Origin: Atriophallophorus winterbourni
Taxonomy: Eukaryota; Platyhelminthes; Trematoda; Plagiorchiida; Microphallidae
NCBI GenBank assembly: GCA_013407085.1
Contig: JACCGJ010000235.1
Span: 96,945-160,944, forward strand
Direction of reading: 5' to 3'
Length of the DNA stretch: 64,000 nucleotides
Below the pieces are notes generated by a model, which made no database searches, was not told where the DNA came from, and was given only the letters and a program-made list of their open reading frames with translations. Shown here one piece after another: positions 22,001 to 37,000 of the stretch. The stretch's first letter is position 1; every line of letters starts with the position of its first letter. Position numbers and translations under genes: made by a program.

Positions 22001-25000
22001 CAGCATGAGTAAGACCAAAGTATTGGTCAAGAGTTTGCGTTGTCTCCAATCATCACTGTTGGAAACTATCAGCTTGAAACAGTACATCATTTAACATACC
22101 TTGGTTCAACCATTGCGGATAACCTCTCGCTAGACACGGAGGTCGATAAGCGGATTGGCAGAGCAGCTGCCATCTTGTCCCGTTCGAACTCGTTTCTGGG
22201 GCAACCGCAAGTTGACAGTGTGGACAAAAATGATGGTATATAGTGAATGCGTACTGAATGATTCACTGGACCATCCACGCAAAATACGAACGGAAGCTGA
22301 ATACTATCCATTTACAAAGCATCCGTCGTATTTTGAACATATCGTGAATGGAAAAAAGTAACGAACGTTAAAGTTATTTTCAAAGCTGATCTACAGAGCA
22401 TAATCACCCTACCACTACAGCGCTGCCTACGCTGGCTTGGTCATGTGTACGGAATGGTTGTATTCCAAAAGATCTACTCTATGGTGAGTTGAAATCAAGA
22501 AGTCGACCTTTTGGCAGACCGCACCTGCGCTCCAAAGGCGTTTGCAATAGATATGTGAAATATCGCGGCATTGAACTGACGAGATTTTAGAACTTACTCA
22601 TGATTCCTCACTTTAGAAGCACTGTATAAAGCGTCATTTCCAAGCTGGTGAAGAGTAGATACAGCTCTTGTATGTGGAACGCATATCACGCCGCCAGCGT
22701 GCAACTGATGCAGATCGTCCGAGTACTCTCTATCGCCGCGGGAGAGAATATTCCTCCCGAATCCGACTGTTTAGTCATTCCAAAAGACGTGGACCATGAA
22801 ACCCTTATGTGCTTGTGATGTACATCAATTGTGTGAGATCAACCGAAGCAGGCTAATAATTCCTCGACAAATCGGCTAGATGGCACGTACCGCCTTGACA
22901 ATCTGAGTTAACAAGAACTAATTGGGTTGCGAAAATACGGAGATTAGTCCATATAATTCTTGTTTAGTGATAATTCACTGTAAAATTTCGAAAAATGGTT
23001 ATCTGTATTCGAAAAAGCAAACATGATATCCCGAATGAAAATTAGCGATTTATTGGTGCGATACAGAGTAACTTTAGATTGTTCAATTTCTACCGTTTTA
23101 TCGCATCCACATTGAACTGGTATGTTCATTTTTTTATACACATTTTCTCCAACAATACTCTGAACATTTAGATATGGTCTACTTGGTACTGTCATAAAAT
23201 TGCATGAAATTGTGAATTAGCGCAGTAAAGACTGAAGCAAAAGGAATTTGTTAGTGAACAATCAATGTTCAAAAGAGGATTCATTATAGTTGGCCCTGAC
23301 CTACGCAAATGTGAGTCTCGAACGGATGAGCAATAAATAAATCAAATATGACAAAAACGAATTTGAAAACAAAACGCAGTTGCAATACAGTTGATTTTTA
23401 ACGATTCAGTTGAATTTAACAGCGAAAGGTTTTTTTTAGTCTGGTGAAGTTTAGGGTTATTTCAGTTCGATCGGTTTATCTGTCCTCTTTTTTGTCATTA
23501 GCATGATTTCAATCACATCCTAACTATGCTTAGTTGATTTGATGGTAACACTGAGCTGTATGAGATTCCGCATCGTTTTCAAAGGAAATGATTTAAGTGT
23601 CTAGTTCACAATCATTCGCCTGAATGGTCGAATAATTGTAAATGTACTTTTACTGGAGATTCCAGTTTTCTCAATTGAATTGACATGCACATACATCATT
23701 GTTCTTCTAATTATCTGCCCATTGACTGTTAAAAATTATAAAATCAGGCAATGCCGATTTTTACCTACTACCCTAACACAATAACTACTGGTTGTTCATG
23801 GGAAGAAATAGGTGCTAAATAAATGGAATACATGGTCATCGTCGTTCGTTCAAACTTCTAGTTTACAACCAGTTGAAGTGCTTTGTCTTCACTAAGCAAA
23901 GCGTCTGATTATGTTCCCATTGTAATTTGCGTATGGCATTTGCTTCGCAAAATTAGCACGACATCTATGAGCATCCGGTATATCGGTGAGAAAAGACGCA
24001 GCAGTTCTACCACATAGATTCACTAAATAACAAATAAGCTGAAAAATGATTCATTGCTGTTATCACAATTATTTCGCGATTTTCTTGTTAAAGTTTTAGT
24101 GGCACTTAGAGTAAAAGTATCATTATTCCGACCTATCTTAAAAGTCGCTTACATTTAAAATAATGAAATAATTTGATCGAAACGTTTCCTAAAATGACAT
24201 CAGATTATGCGTTCCTTACAAATATAATATTTATTGGCTTGATTTTATAGCTGGGACATGTCGCCAAATGCGTCACCTGGTTCGAAAATCAGAATTAAAT
24301 GCTGATTTCCGGTTTAATCGAATAATTGCTCAATTAGACGGACAAAATACAAAAAATGCGGATTTTGTCTAGCGATTGAAATGTAAAGATTTGAGTATTC
24401 AGCAACGAACTATCCTTTATGGGAAATGTAAGCAATATATATAAATGGATCGAAAATAAATCCAACAATTAACCAAATTAGATGAAGTCCATCACTTTTA
24501 ACCATCTTGTTCTAATTATGTGATTGCAAGTAAAACAATTAATAGAAGAACGACAACAACTTTGGTTTTCGCCTCCTGATACAGCATTTCCGGTTCTTAA
24601 ATGCGTAGGAAAATAAAGTTATGCTTGTATGCCACTGTTATATAGGGTTCGTACAACGATCCACGATGTTCAGACACAGAATCACAAAGGTATTCTTGGT
24701 CAAAGCACTGAAGGCGCTTATGGATGACCAGAGTAATGTGTTGCTCACATCCCCATTCCTTACGTAGGAAAATACTTTCGACACAGCCTTTGTACACCAT
24801 AAATTATTAAATATTTCACTTCGGAATTATGGTTGCAAGTAAATGAATGGAATACATTTGAGACCAATCTAAATCAATAATAAACTGGACAAAGTTTGCA
24901 ATGAATCTGGTAGAGTAGATATGTGGCTGTTATCAAGGAAACAATGCAATGTCAATTATTCTATTTTCTACTTATTTTGTACTGTTTGCTTTGTATTTCT

Positions 25001-28000
25001 AAACCATTCATTCATCGGGTAATTTTATCTTTTTATCTGGTCAGGATTCGGCAGGTTGTCTTGTTCGGTGAAGGAGCCGGAGCCAACATTTTGGCTCGAT
25101 TCGCGGTGAGCATCATTGTTAGAATGGATTTTTAAATATTCATAAAAAAGAAAGTTTGTGATAAATCAGTTAGAGCAGTTAATCGGTATCGTTCCGCTTC
25201 TGACACGGAAGCTTCGTCAGACCAATGGGGTCAGTACGAACAGATATCAGGTTTCAATTGCATTCAGCTGAACAATCTTAAACTGACAAGAAAACTGGTG
25301 GGCACTGAGCTTGATAAGAGAGACGGACGAAATTAAAATCAATTGACACAGCACCACTCCTACATGCTGCGTAATTCCTTAATTGGTTTGGTTGTGGGAG
25401 GTGTGGATAGCATCAAATGATCGATTAGCTTCATCGCAGGTCACTTCACTAAGGGTCACGCAGAATCAGACGCCCCATTCTCCTTGTTGATCATATTCTT
25501 ACCAGCCTTTGTCATCTCATCCACCTTAGCGTAAAGTCGCCTTATCACATCTAAATTATCCAAATCAACGCTCTAACCTGTGCTAAGACTGAATCTCTTA
25601 TCAGTGAATGATATTGACAGCAATTGCGCGGATGATTACTGTTTCTCTTTTTATGCTCGTTTATCCTATTACGGTGTTATCTAGAATAGTTACCCGAGCA
25701 ACCTTTGCTCATTTATTTTATATACGCAGTTCGTGGATTAGCCTCAGGGTAACTTATCCTTGAAATGCGTTACTAAGGATCGGAGCATACTCCTTTTTAT
25801 GCATTTACTCATACACGTATTTCACGTAGGTATTCTACATTGATTCTGCTTATTTCCGTCCGATGCGTTTTTAACGTAAGGCATAGAAACGGTTGCGCGT
25901 CAAACTTTTCCGTTTTCTGGTGCTGGGTATTTGATGCGTTAAAATTGGTGTCAAATTTTGCTCTCAATGTAACTATGCTCAGCAAGCGAAGGATTAACTT
26001 CTTAATGGGTTTGATTTTCATCGGTTGTAATTGCGCACAAATGTTCAACGTTATAGAATAGCGGTTCTGCAATTGGATTTAATATTGTATGTTCATGCGA
26101 ATGAGGTTTTTTGTTCAAGCCTACGGGTTTAACCCCATTTATATGCGCATGACTGTGAACACGTTGGCTATGCCAACCTTATCCGACAGTGTCATACAAG
26201 TACAAATCTTGTTTACTCTTTCTTCCAATATCTCAAGCGCATGCGGATCCTAATCTTACTGTCCTTATCATGCTGAGTGCAAGCAACACAAAACCGTTCG
26301 TTGGGTGTGTGTGTGTGATGGAAATGCATGCAAATGAGCATTTCATGTTCAAGCCTATGGGCCTAACAACATCTAGATGTGTATGGGCACATGTGATCGA
26401 ACCAGTTGGTCGTTCCAACCTTATCTAACAGTGGCACACGTGTTTACATCTTGGATTAAATACCGTTTTTTGCATTGCGCAAATGAGTACCTTACGACCG
26501 CTCTAAGCGAGCCATTACAAACTTTCTTTTTCATGAATATGGTTTCCCGTTCGGCCACAAATATTTGATTTTGAAATATTTTTAAACAATTTTGGACGAG
26601 CGACTGACAATACTTTAGCGAGTAAGTGTAATTGTTAAACGCGGATTATATTAAGTTTTGTAATTCCATTTTGAGTAATTTTAGTAACAATTTTCATGAC
26701 GTAAACCAACAGGTTTCAATGTCTAGATAACACAAGTGGCGTATTCGTTGCATGAAATAAGGTGATATATTGTTTGTTTAATGTGGTACACTACTTTTCA
26801 TTCAATGCTGTCCGCATCTATTTAGCGGAAACAATAGGAACAGATTTCGTTAGGTTAAATTCATTGGTTTATTTGAAAAGCTGTGGTTACATTTATATAT
26901 GTTTGCACCATCGAATTTTGAATTCCAAAGTTTAAGTTTGATTCCAATTGCGATTTCAAATCAAACACTAAAACTTAATTGTGGACTCTACCTGCATCCG
27001 CCATTGCTTTCACTGCAAAAAAGCTTATTATTTTAGACAAGCAGATAAATTATTCGTTCATTCACTCATGGGTAAACTGGAGTTTACAATCGGTTAGAGA
27101 AGTTTTTTGGTAATATTTCAGTTCCGACCAAGTCAGACAAAGTTTGATCGTCAGAGCGGGAAAATTTCTTTTCGTTATGAATAAACTATCGGTCTCAAAC
27201 ATCTTCCAATTAATTATACACAAATGTATTCATTAATTCAGCTATATATTAATGTAATAATGAAAATTAGTTTAAACAAGGAGCGCTTGTATGCGCATGC
27301 AGATCCTGATCTTACTGTCCCTGCCTGATGAGTGCAAACAGCACGAAACCGGTCGTGGGGTGTGAATGACGGAAAAGCATGCAAATGAATATTTTGAAAA
27401 TTATGCTATTCGTGCATTTGGAGTCAACTTGATTTGTACTCATTCCGCTGCTTTAGAAAACTGCAATTCAGGCGAAAGATAATTCAACAAACAAACCCCT
27501 CGTGTTGTCCGTGAAACCGGAAGGCATGAGGGCGTTTTCTTGTCACCCGAGTCTACTCGTGCTTATCACAAGTTCTCAGTTGTTGCGCAAACGGAAATGT
27601 GCACGTCCATTGTTTTGAATGTTGACAGCCGAATAAAAGAATTAAATTTTCAATGACGTCTAAGAATTACATATTATTTGTTTGACAATAGCCAGTATAA
27701 GAACTTATTGGAGCAAAGAGTTCCCACCTGATAACACAAAAAATGCTTTAGCTTCCTGTGTGTAACGGATCGAGAATTAAACATCTTAATGGCGTTATGC
27801 TGGAACTTATTTTGAATTGATCTTGGTAATTTTTATGGAAAAAATTAATGCAATAGGCTGAAATAAAATTCACATTCAAAACAATAAAAATGCAAACCAA
27901 AATTAAACGTGAATGCTACTGTTTGTGCAACGAACCACGAAGTACAAACAGGATCACAAAGTGATTCCTGGTCAAGCGCTCCAGGCGCTCATAGATGACT

Positions 28001-31000
28001 GATATAATGTGTTGTTCACATACTCCGCACATCGAGAACAAGTACGAATACAGATGTTGTCTAGTCTGGCAACGAAACGTCCGATGCAAACTCAACAAGC
28101 TCGGAGAACAAATTCAAGTAAGGTAAAACAACGACCCGAGCTACAAATATTCCAAACAATACTAATACATAAATATCCTTTATTTCGTGAATAACTGCAG
28201 CCTCCAACACAACTGTCCTAGCTAGAAAATAATTGAAAAACATGCATATTTATCCAAAATATGCGTTCAATATGCGTTCAAATTATACGTTCAATGTGTT
28301 TCTTAAGCATGCTCTCAGTTAGTTCTGCTGATCGCTTCTATTGATGCAATTAATATAAATTCCCCCACACCGGATATGAATTCTAGGAATACTAGTCTAT
28401 AAAAACAAGTTGGATAAGGTTAGTACGGTTCAATCTCATGTGCTCAAACACATGTAGATAAGACTGAAACCCATGATGATTAACCAAAGTGCTCATATGC
28501 GTGCATTTCCATCACACACACCCTACGACCGGTTTCGTGATGTTTGCACTCAGCAGGTATGGACTTTATCGAACAGTGGCATACATACGCAATTTGCTTT
28601 TCATTCTTCTCCTGTTCCAAACCCTTTGCAAATCCTGATCGTACTTTCCCTACCTGATGAGTTCAAACAGCATAAAACTGGCTGTGGGGTGTGTGAATAA
28701 AATGCACACAACTGACCATTTTTGTTCATGATCACTTGCCTACGAAGTTTTAATCAAAATTCTTACAAAAACAACAAAAATAACACTTAAGTGATGTGTT
28801 GCTCACACCCCCCGAAATTACACTCCACTATTGGTTTCTGGCTGTTTGCCGTCATCAGGTGGAGACAGTGAGATTAAGTTCAGTGAGCCTTGAAACAGTG
28901 GATAAGTGGAAAACAAAATTATTCTTAAATGCCACTGTTACATGGGGTTTGTAGAACCAACCACGGTGTTCAAACACAGAATCACATGGTGATTCCTGGT
29001 CCAGCACTCAAGGCGCTCATGGATGACCAAGGTAATGTGTTGTTCACAAAATAATACGAATTTTACTTCTATCAATTGGATTCACTAAACAATATTCTCT
29101 GATTACAAACTACGAAGTGTTTGGAGAAATATATTTGTGCCGAAATTAGTTAACGTTTCCCGCTTGAATTCTCAAGAACTATAGCTGAACATATTACCGC
29201 TGTTCAATATAATCTTATCAATTCTTTCGATCATATTTATCCCTTTGTTACACAGAAATATATACTTGCAACTTTATTGGATTTTGTACGGTTCTTTCGT
29301 CAAATATGAAGGTGATTTCAGGATTTGCGATTGACGCTTTTCTGTCAGCGTGAGATTGTCAAACTGTCAGATTATTTTCATTTTGTGAAAGAATTTCGTC
29401 TGGAATGTAGAAAGTTTGCGAAATTTCTACATTTTATAACGCTTTTCGGTTAAATACAGCTACCGTTCTTATGCCATATTTTTTAGAGTTTCTGAGATAC
29501 GTCGAATAAACATTGTAATGCATCAAAGTTTCCAATCACTACACTTAAATAAAACAGTTAACCTGGAATTGTTGAAAATAGATCCAAGCATAGTAAAACA
29601 TAATGAATATATCATGTTTTTTAACTAAAGTTTCACTGAAAGAAATTGTTTTCTATGATGCAGTGTATATTCCACAGCATTGTACATATTGTACAGGTGA
29701 CCAAAACGTTTTTATAATTTGATTCTGCTTGTGCAATGCAGATTAGAATAGAATTGAATTTTAAGAGCCATTTGCATTGCTAAATTTTAATATATCCTTA
29801 GTAAGAATTACGAGTGATAACTTCACAGAAAAGAAATGGAGTAAAACATTTTTACGAGAATTCTGATCTCACCAATGATTGCCAGCTTTCAAGGAAATAT
29901 TTCGAATTTAGTTTTCGTCACTTTGTAACTTTCCCGTAGCTTATCTTTTGCACTATGGATCACATTCATTCTTAGGATGCTGTGGTATCTCCACAAAGAT
30001 TACCAACGTACTCAATACCCATTAAATCCTTCAAAATTTTATCTATTTCATTGATTACAAGTATCTCTTACATTGCTCTAGTGAGCATGTATCATTCCTT
30101 TTTAGACTGTGTTACATCGTTTCTGCCGTATAGTGCGATTCGAGATAAATTACCCTCACTTACTAGAGACAGTCAACTCAACCGAAATTGACATTCGAAC
30201 ACTTGTTCACTTGCGCTTTTGGAAGACCATGGAAGAGATAACAGCCAACTTGTGTGAAAGAGGGACTAACACGATACTTAGGAGATTTTCAAAGAGTTGT
30301 ATAAATTCTGCTCAACTATTTCCATCTTTTTTTTACATAAAATGGTTAAACGATTTCGATTAACTTGTTTGTTTAACACATTACTTCGTATTTTATGTTG
30401 AATTGCCCTTGGTCGAAAACGTAGAAAACGTGGTAATTATCCTTAGTTTAATTATATATCCTCGCATCTAGTTTCGAAGAAACATTTATTTTATAAAATA
30501 CGATTATTTCAAATTTTGCATACTCTTTGGAAAAAATGCAAATCAAACAACAACTGCCAATTTTGTTTCGATGAATTCATCCCCAGGGGTTTAATTCGAG
30601 CCTCACTTGAAAACATCAGTACACAAGAATTGGTACTTGTTGGGTTTTTATGAAATTAGTTTGAGATAAGGGTGGGTTTTCTATCGCGTTGTTAAACTTG
30701 ATTTAGTCACCAAACAATCGAATATCCTAGATCAGTTTAATCATGAATTGAACCAAAAATATACTGTAGTAATCGATAACTTGCAAGCGCTCATAGCTGA
30801 TTGGATATGGAACCCACAGTTTCATCAATTTGAGTCAAGTACTTCAAGTTTTTCAATGGTTATAAAAGGTTAGCGAACACCAAACTTATTCATTATCAAT
30901 CCATTTTACCACACATTCTTGTGCTTTGTATACTAAGAAATATATGAACGGTGCTTTATTAAGGGAGTTTGCGAAAGTCGAAATTGATTGAGGGTTCATC

Positions 31001-34000
31001 TTTGTTACGCTTCATCCTTGTGATGAGATCTGGTTACAATTCGGACGTGACAAATAGCCAGCTAAACAGAGGTGAGTCAATTTTTGTCAAAAGGAGTGAT
31101 GTCTACTCGATCTGCAATATTGAAAGGAAGATTTTAGTAATGCAAAGTGTTATCATACATAATTCGTACGAGCACTAGTGGGCACGCTGGCGGAATGGAA
31201 TAAATAAGTCAAATAACCAAAATCGATTTCTTCCCAAACGCTTTAACAAATCAACTTATTTGGTTAGGCCCATAAGTGGTTTTTGACTAAGGATGGGAAT
31301 ATCTTAATGGCGAATAACCATTCTTTATTGACAAAATCATTGCATTTGTATAAGAAATCTGCCGCTCTATCCCTACGCTAACAAGCCATGAACGATTATC
31401 TTTCGATGATAGGAAATTTAGTATAATTCGAGCATACTTTGAAAAGTTTAAGATATTCACTAAATTCAAGATTTCAAACGATGTAAATAATATTGGTAAA
31501 TCAAAACGCAAATGTTGACACAAAGTAGGCTGCAAACTGGTAATTTTTCGAGCTCGGCAAACATATTCGTCATAATGATGCAATAAAAAGAGTTTATTAT
31601 ATTGTGGTATTATTCAGCCTGGATTTGAAATGTTTCCAAGCCAATCATTCTATGTGCTTAAACTGAATTAGACCTGTTCAAATAATACAAGCTTATGCAA
31701 ATGGTGTAAAAAATTGTATTTGATAAGCAAAGCTATAACTTTGTAACCACTGTTGGATAAATCGCGTATGATCAACGCGTTAAAGGACACGGTAAGCCGA
31801 TGAGCTTAAACAAAACATCTACCACACATGTTTGTGTTCTATTGGACGTCTGTGTATGCTAAAAAGTATATTCGCAGTTACATATCCGTTGCGGCTAACT
31901 TTTCCATTCAACACTCGCCACCTTGTCAAGCTTGTCCGTCGGCAGCTCAAATGTGTATGCTTTTTCAACATTTCACTGTTTACACGCATAAAGATATGGA
32001 TATTACTTCCTCGTTTACTGAGTGCAAACAGAACGGAACAGCCCTGTACAGAAAAGGACATCCGCTTCCTCATAGCAATTAAATACCATCCATGAGCATG
32101 CGTCTCATATTTGTTATGTAATATGTCAATCTAGCCATCATAAAATACTTGACCATATTTATCAAGATTCGCTATTTATTCCATGCCAATAAAAACCAAA
32201 AAAACCAATAAAAAAATTAAATTCATTTTACTCTGAATGAGTTCCTACCGATGAGTTTATGATAGTTTCAAAGAATTGGCAATGCATAATTCACACAGTT
32301 ATTATTTTACATAGAATCGCTCCACATTGACAACTTGGGTGATTTATTCCTGATCTTAACTGAAGTTCTAAAATTGTACAATCAAATTTTGTTTTGTTCT
32401 CATATTCCAAACCACAATTTTTCTAAAACGTCCACTGAATTAAATAAAAATTACCGTCAGTAATTATTCATCCTATGTCAGCGTATGTAAACTAGACAGA
32501 AACAAAATGCCAAATATAACTCAACCACAAAATCTTTGTCGGCATGCAATAGCACTGACTTGAATTCGAAACTTTTTGCTTCAACCACTCATGAATATGT
32601 CTTCCGTTTTAAAAAGTAATGGCTCGTTTGTTAACTGCGATTTAGAAGCATCAACACACTAAAACAGTAATTAATGGATTCCGCATTTTGCACAAAATAT
32701 GATGAAACTTTTAGATTTTAATTTTCTAAGATTGATTCAAAGCGCATGCGACTAAGGATTTGAACCGAAACGAGTTTTTTATATTCCATCATAAATCACT
32801 ACTTCTTTGTTTTGTGCTAAAATACTAATAATCTTGACTTGGAAATAAATATTATCAGGTGAATCGTTAACAAAATTCTATGTGATATTAGCGATTCAAC
32901 CCGATTTAACTCGATTTTTCATTTAAACAACGAAACGTTGACTCTTATAATTGCGCTCAAACTATTTTATTAGCAATAGAGATGTTATTAAGCAAAACGA
33001 TGACCGTCGAAAATTTGAGAATGGCAAGTGAATGTTTAAAACAACGAAAGATACTTTAATAAATTTATATTATATTGTCAGTGCATATTTCATGTGGTTA
33101 GTTGTCAGCATGTTCTACCAAAACATTTTACTTTCTAGATAATGTACGATGACCTTGTTCTTGGAGCGATTTTGATCCAGTGTACAGGAGCACCAGCAAC
33201 ACTGGCTGAGTCGATAAAGGATAAAGTAAGTTGAATATGCAACGATTTAATATGCCATAATTTGAAGTTAATGAGCGGGTGCAATTTAGATTAAATCTTA
33301 TACTGTCGAGCTAGTTATGGGAGAGCTAAGTGCAGTGCAGCCTAACAGAACGCATGCTAGCGTTCTGACTCGCTCATTAAGTGAACGGTCATTCTGACGA
33401 TCGATAAATCTGAACGATTCATATGCATAGGTCTAAGTTCGTGACCGAAAGCCAGAATGGATTAACAATCAAGTGTATCATATGATTTAAGTTCTCTTTG
33501 CGGTGTAGTTTTTCTAATCCGTAGCGACTTTGGACAACCAATTTTTCGACAATTGGATTTGAGGATCAACGTGTCTACGTTATATCCATTAGTTAAATTG
33601 TCAGAAAAATGCTTGATTCTTTATTCGTATGGTTTACTAAACCAGCTTGCAACCGGTATCCTTATGTTGCAATTAATGTGGATAAGAGCAAAAATATTGC
33701 TCTTTTCTGCTTTCGAGGTAACAATAGATGATCGATCTCCTTTTTCGTGTATAAAAGTCTCTAATTTGCATGCGCAAATCCACCGTTGACCAGTGTCCAA
33801 ACTGAGGAGTTTCTCATCTGGTGGGTTGCTCAAATCCCATAGGTCAAATCATTATCGATTTCTTGAGTTTCGTTCGCATTGTAAGTCGATTCTGGCATAG
33901 GATAATACCAATGATTCACGGTAGTGTTTATTTACTGCTAATCGTATCCTGGCCAAAAGTTGCATTTTACCTTGTGAATAATAAAAGGCAATATTATTAT

Positions 34001-37000
34001 GGCGTGTAAGTGAAGGGGATGTGAGCACCACAATATAATGGCAATGAGACTATTGTTTCGAATAATATTTGTAAGTTTCAGGTCGAGACATGAGCATTTT
34101 CAAGATCAGGTCTAAAGAAAATCAAAAATGTATTACTGAATACAAAAACTATACGTGTTCCGGATTTCCTCATAAATCGTGCAATATTTAAAATTGCCCA
34201 AGAAAAATGTTATCCAAAATAGTTCCTTTCCCCAAGCAGATGGCATATTCTAACGTGCATGCTGTCTTCCTTCGAACATGTCGACCGTGCATACTATTTC
34301 ATGTACATGGTGATTTCGAATTATAAAACACTTCCCATGTCATTATAGGTCGATAATCAGTGAAATATGCAGTCGGTATGAATCGCGTTTTCGTTGTTCA
34401 CGTGATCAAGGTTCAACAGATACACTAACATTTCTTTGCTTCAAACTAATGGTTAGCATTAGCCTCAAAACTACTGGCCGAGAGTTATTTCTTTCCCCGA
34501 TGTGTGGTTGATTTCGAGAGTTGCAATGTCTTTTACAAGCGTCTCCGTGTCAAAGCAGATTGGATACGCAAAGTCAACCCCATGCTTTCCACCAGGTCTT
34601 ATGTAAATCCGTTTGATCACAACCGTTCCTTATACAATTGATATGGCTCAATTATCGCAGGTGACGCTGTTAAAATAGCATTTGCTTCAATATCCTTCTA
34701 CACATTATATGTCCGACTTGACTAGTACTACTTGAATCGAAAAAAATATTAGTCATTTGTTGGATGAAGTCAATTTGTCAATTCAAACAAGGCAGTTCGA
34801 AATGCTGCTCAATCAATCGCTTAATAATCTTCACATAAAAATATTTAAAGATAGCTGCAGTGACGAACCGATGCAAAGGGACTGTGTTCAAAATGTATGA
34901 TGAGAGATGTTACATTAACTTGAAGAAAAACTCTGTGTTTTCTTATTTATCACAATGTCGCATTCTTACATGCAAGCAGAAAGCTGTCTATTACCGGCTA
35001 CACCTGGTTTTTAGGACTAACAGTGATCGATGTATCGGTAACAAACACCTTTTAACGTTCCAGCCTAAGCACTACTTTGCTTGTTCTTTCAAACTATTCG
35101 GATCGATTAGTTTGCGGGACACCAATTTCTCGTTTGCAGCTTACATTCTGCTTTAACACCAGAATGAAAATGATATTAAAATCGTGCAGAAATGAGTCAC
35201 CATCGTTATTGGACAATTCAAATTGCGTTAACTTCTAAAGAGTGATCCCGGATGTCGAATAATGTCAATCATGAGCGCTCGAATGTTATGTTGAACCACC
35301 TTCGGGCACAGCACGAGAGCAGAAATCACCGAGACAACGGACGACAGCAATCGCAAACCCGCGGAATCCCAGTTTCGAAAGAATTGCACGAGAACGGTTA
35401 AAGTAACAACATATTTGGGATGAGGAACAGATGGAAAGCAACTTTTGAATGATATGCATTTCTTAAAGTTCAGCGAAGAGGACCCAAAATGGAAGAAGCA
35501 CAGATTAAGCCCTTAGGTATGAAGTCGATTGACACATCAGATCGAAGTGTCAACGAGACAGCTATGAAATATAGACGTGTGTTGTATTCTTTGTAAACTC
35601 CTTGGATAATTGGCCTTTCTTTCTTTGTGGGAATCGGAGGTAGTTAACGGATTACGAATCATTCCTATCATGTGGATAGTTAGGAATTGAACATATAGAC
35701 AGGAAACGGTGCCAGACGTGATAAAAGATAAACCAAGGATTTGTGGGTCATTAACGTAATAGACGCTAGGATCTGTGCGTAACCTGAGTAACCTGACGGA
35801 ACCACCACAGAACCCTGACAACATATCCACTATAGCTAGTAAGGAAAGAAGACCAAATGAGTATAATCATGTGCGAAAATAAAATAGAAAAAAGTACTTA
35901 GTTCTAATGAATTCTCCCAAGCTGAAATTATTGAAACTAACCCACGATAAATAACACGTAATTTATGTGAAATGACGGTGAATGTACAAAACATGGGTGG
36001 ACCTGAATGGGTTGGATCAAATTTGGTAACATAACTTCAGAATGTATCGCAAAGTTATGTCTATCGTTGTAAAACAAGCTAATGTTTTGAGGCAAATCCA
36101 ATAGGTCAAGCTTATGAAAACGGTGGTTTGCTTCAAAAATAGTGGTTTCTTTTTGAAGCCCGATCTAGGGGTATTACTCTAAATGCCAATTAATAAACCG
36201 TCCTATGCGAGGTTTGGAGAATACGTTGTTTATATTTGTGACCACTCATCCGTGCCAAGCCCATCAAACTGTCTACAAAGTTGATCACGACGGTCCATAA
36301 TGGAAGCACTGGACTCGAGTTTCGCTCTTATTTGAGCTCATAAGCAGTGCATATCCTCCGCTTCGGGGGTGGGGTTCGGACCCGCGACCACCATTGTAGT
36401 CCCATGCCTTAACAAAGCTACTCAAATGTGCCAGTCTAGAGAACAGTTCATAAACGCTTAATTGCGATCGGTCAAACGGTGGACGGTAGCCCAGGTCTTT
36501 AAGGCATGGGACTACAATGGTGGTCGCGGGTCCGAACCCCACCCGCGAAGCGGAGGATATGCACTGCTTATGAGCTCAAATAAGAGCGAAACTCGAGTCC
36601 AGTGCTTCCATTATGGACCGTCGTGATCAACTTTGTGAACAGTTTGATGGGCTTGGCACGGATGAATGGTCAGAAAATATAAACCGTCCTATGTATAGCT
36701 TAGAGAATATTTAGTTTTAGGAAAATCACTAAGCAGAATAGCGATGACGCGTGACAGTTTGTTATGTACTTGCGCTAACCGATGAAATACAATACTTACA
36801 TTTTAGGTTAAAAACGACATCTTATCAATAAAATAACCAAAAATTTGCTGAAAGCACTAGGGAATCAGAAAACGCCGAGTAGGCAGAACATTCAGTCTCA
36901 AGATTTTATGTTAAGGTACAAAAGATGGATGACTACAATGCTAGTAGAAACGAACGCGCTGCTACATGATTATAAAGCAGACTTTTAGCTGTGCTCTTAC

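Noticed and set aside
24923..25135. 70-codon frame starting upstream of NDRG exon 4
   Set aside because: Its first 41 codons are intron; only the part from 25045 matches NDRG.
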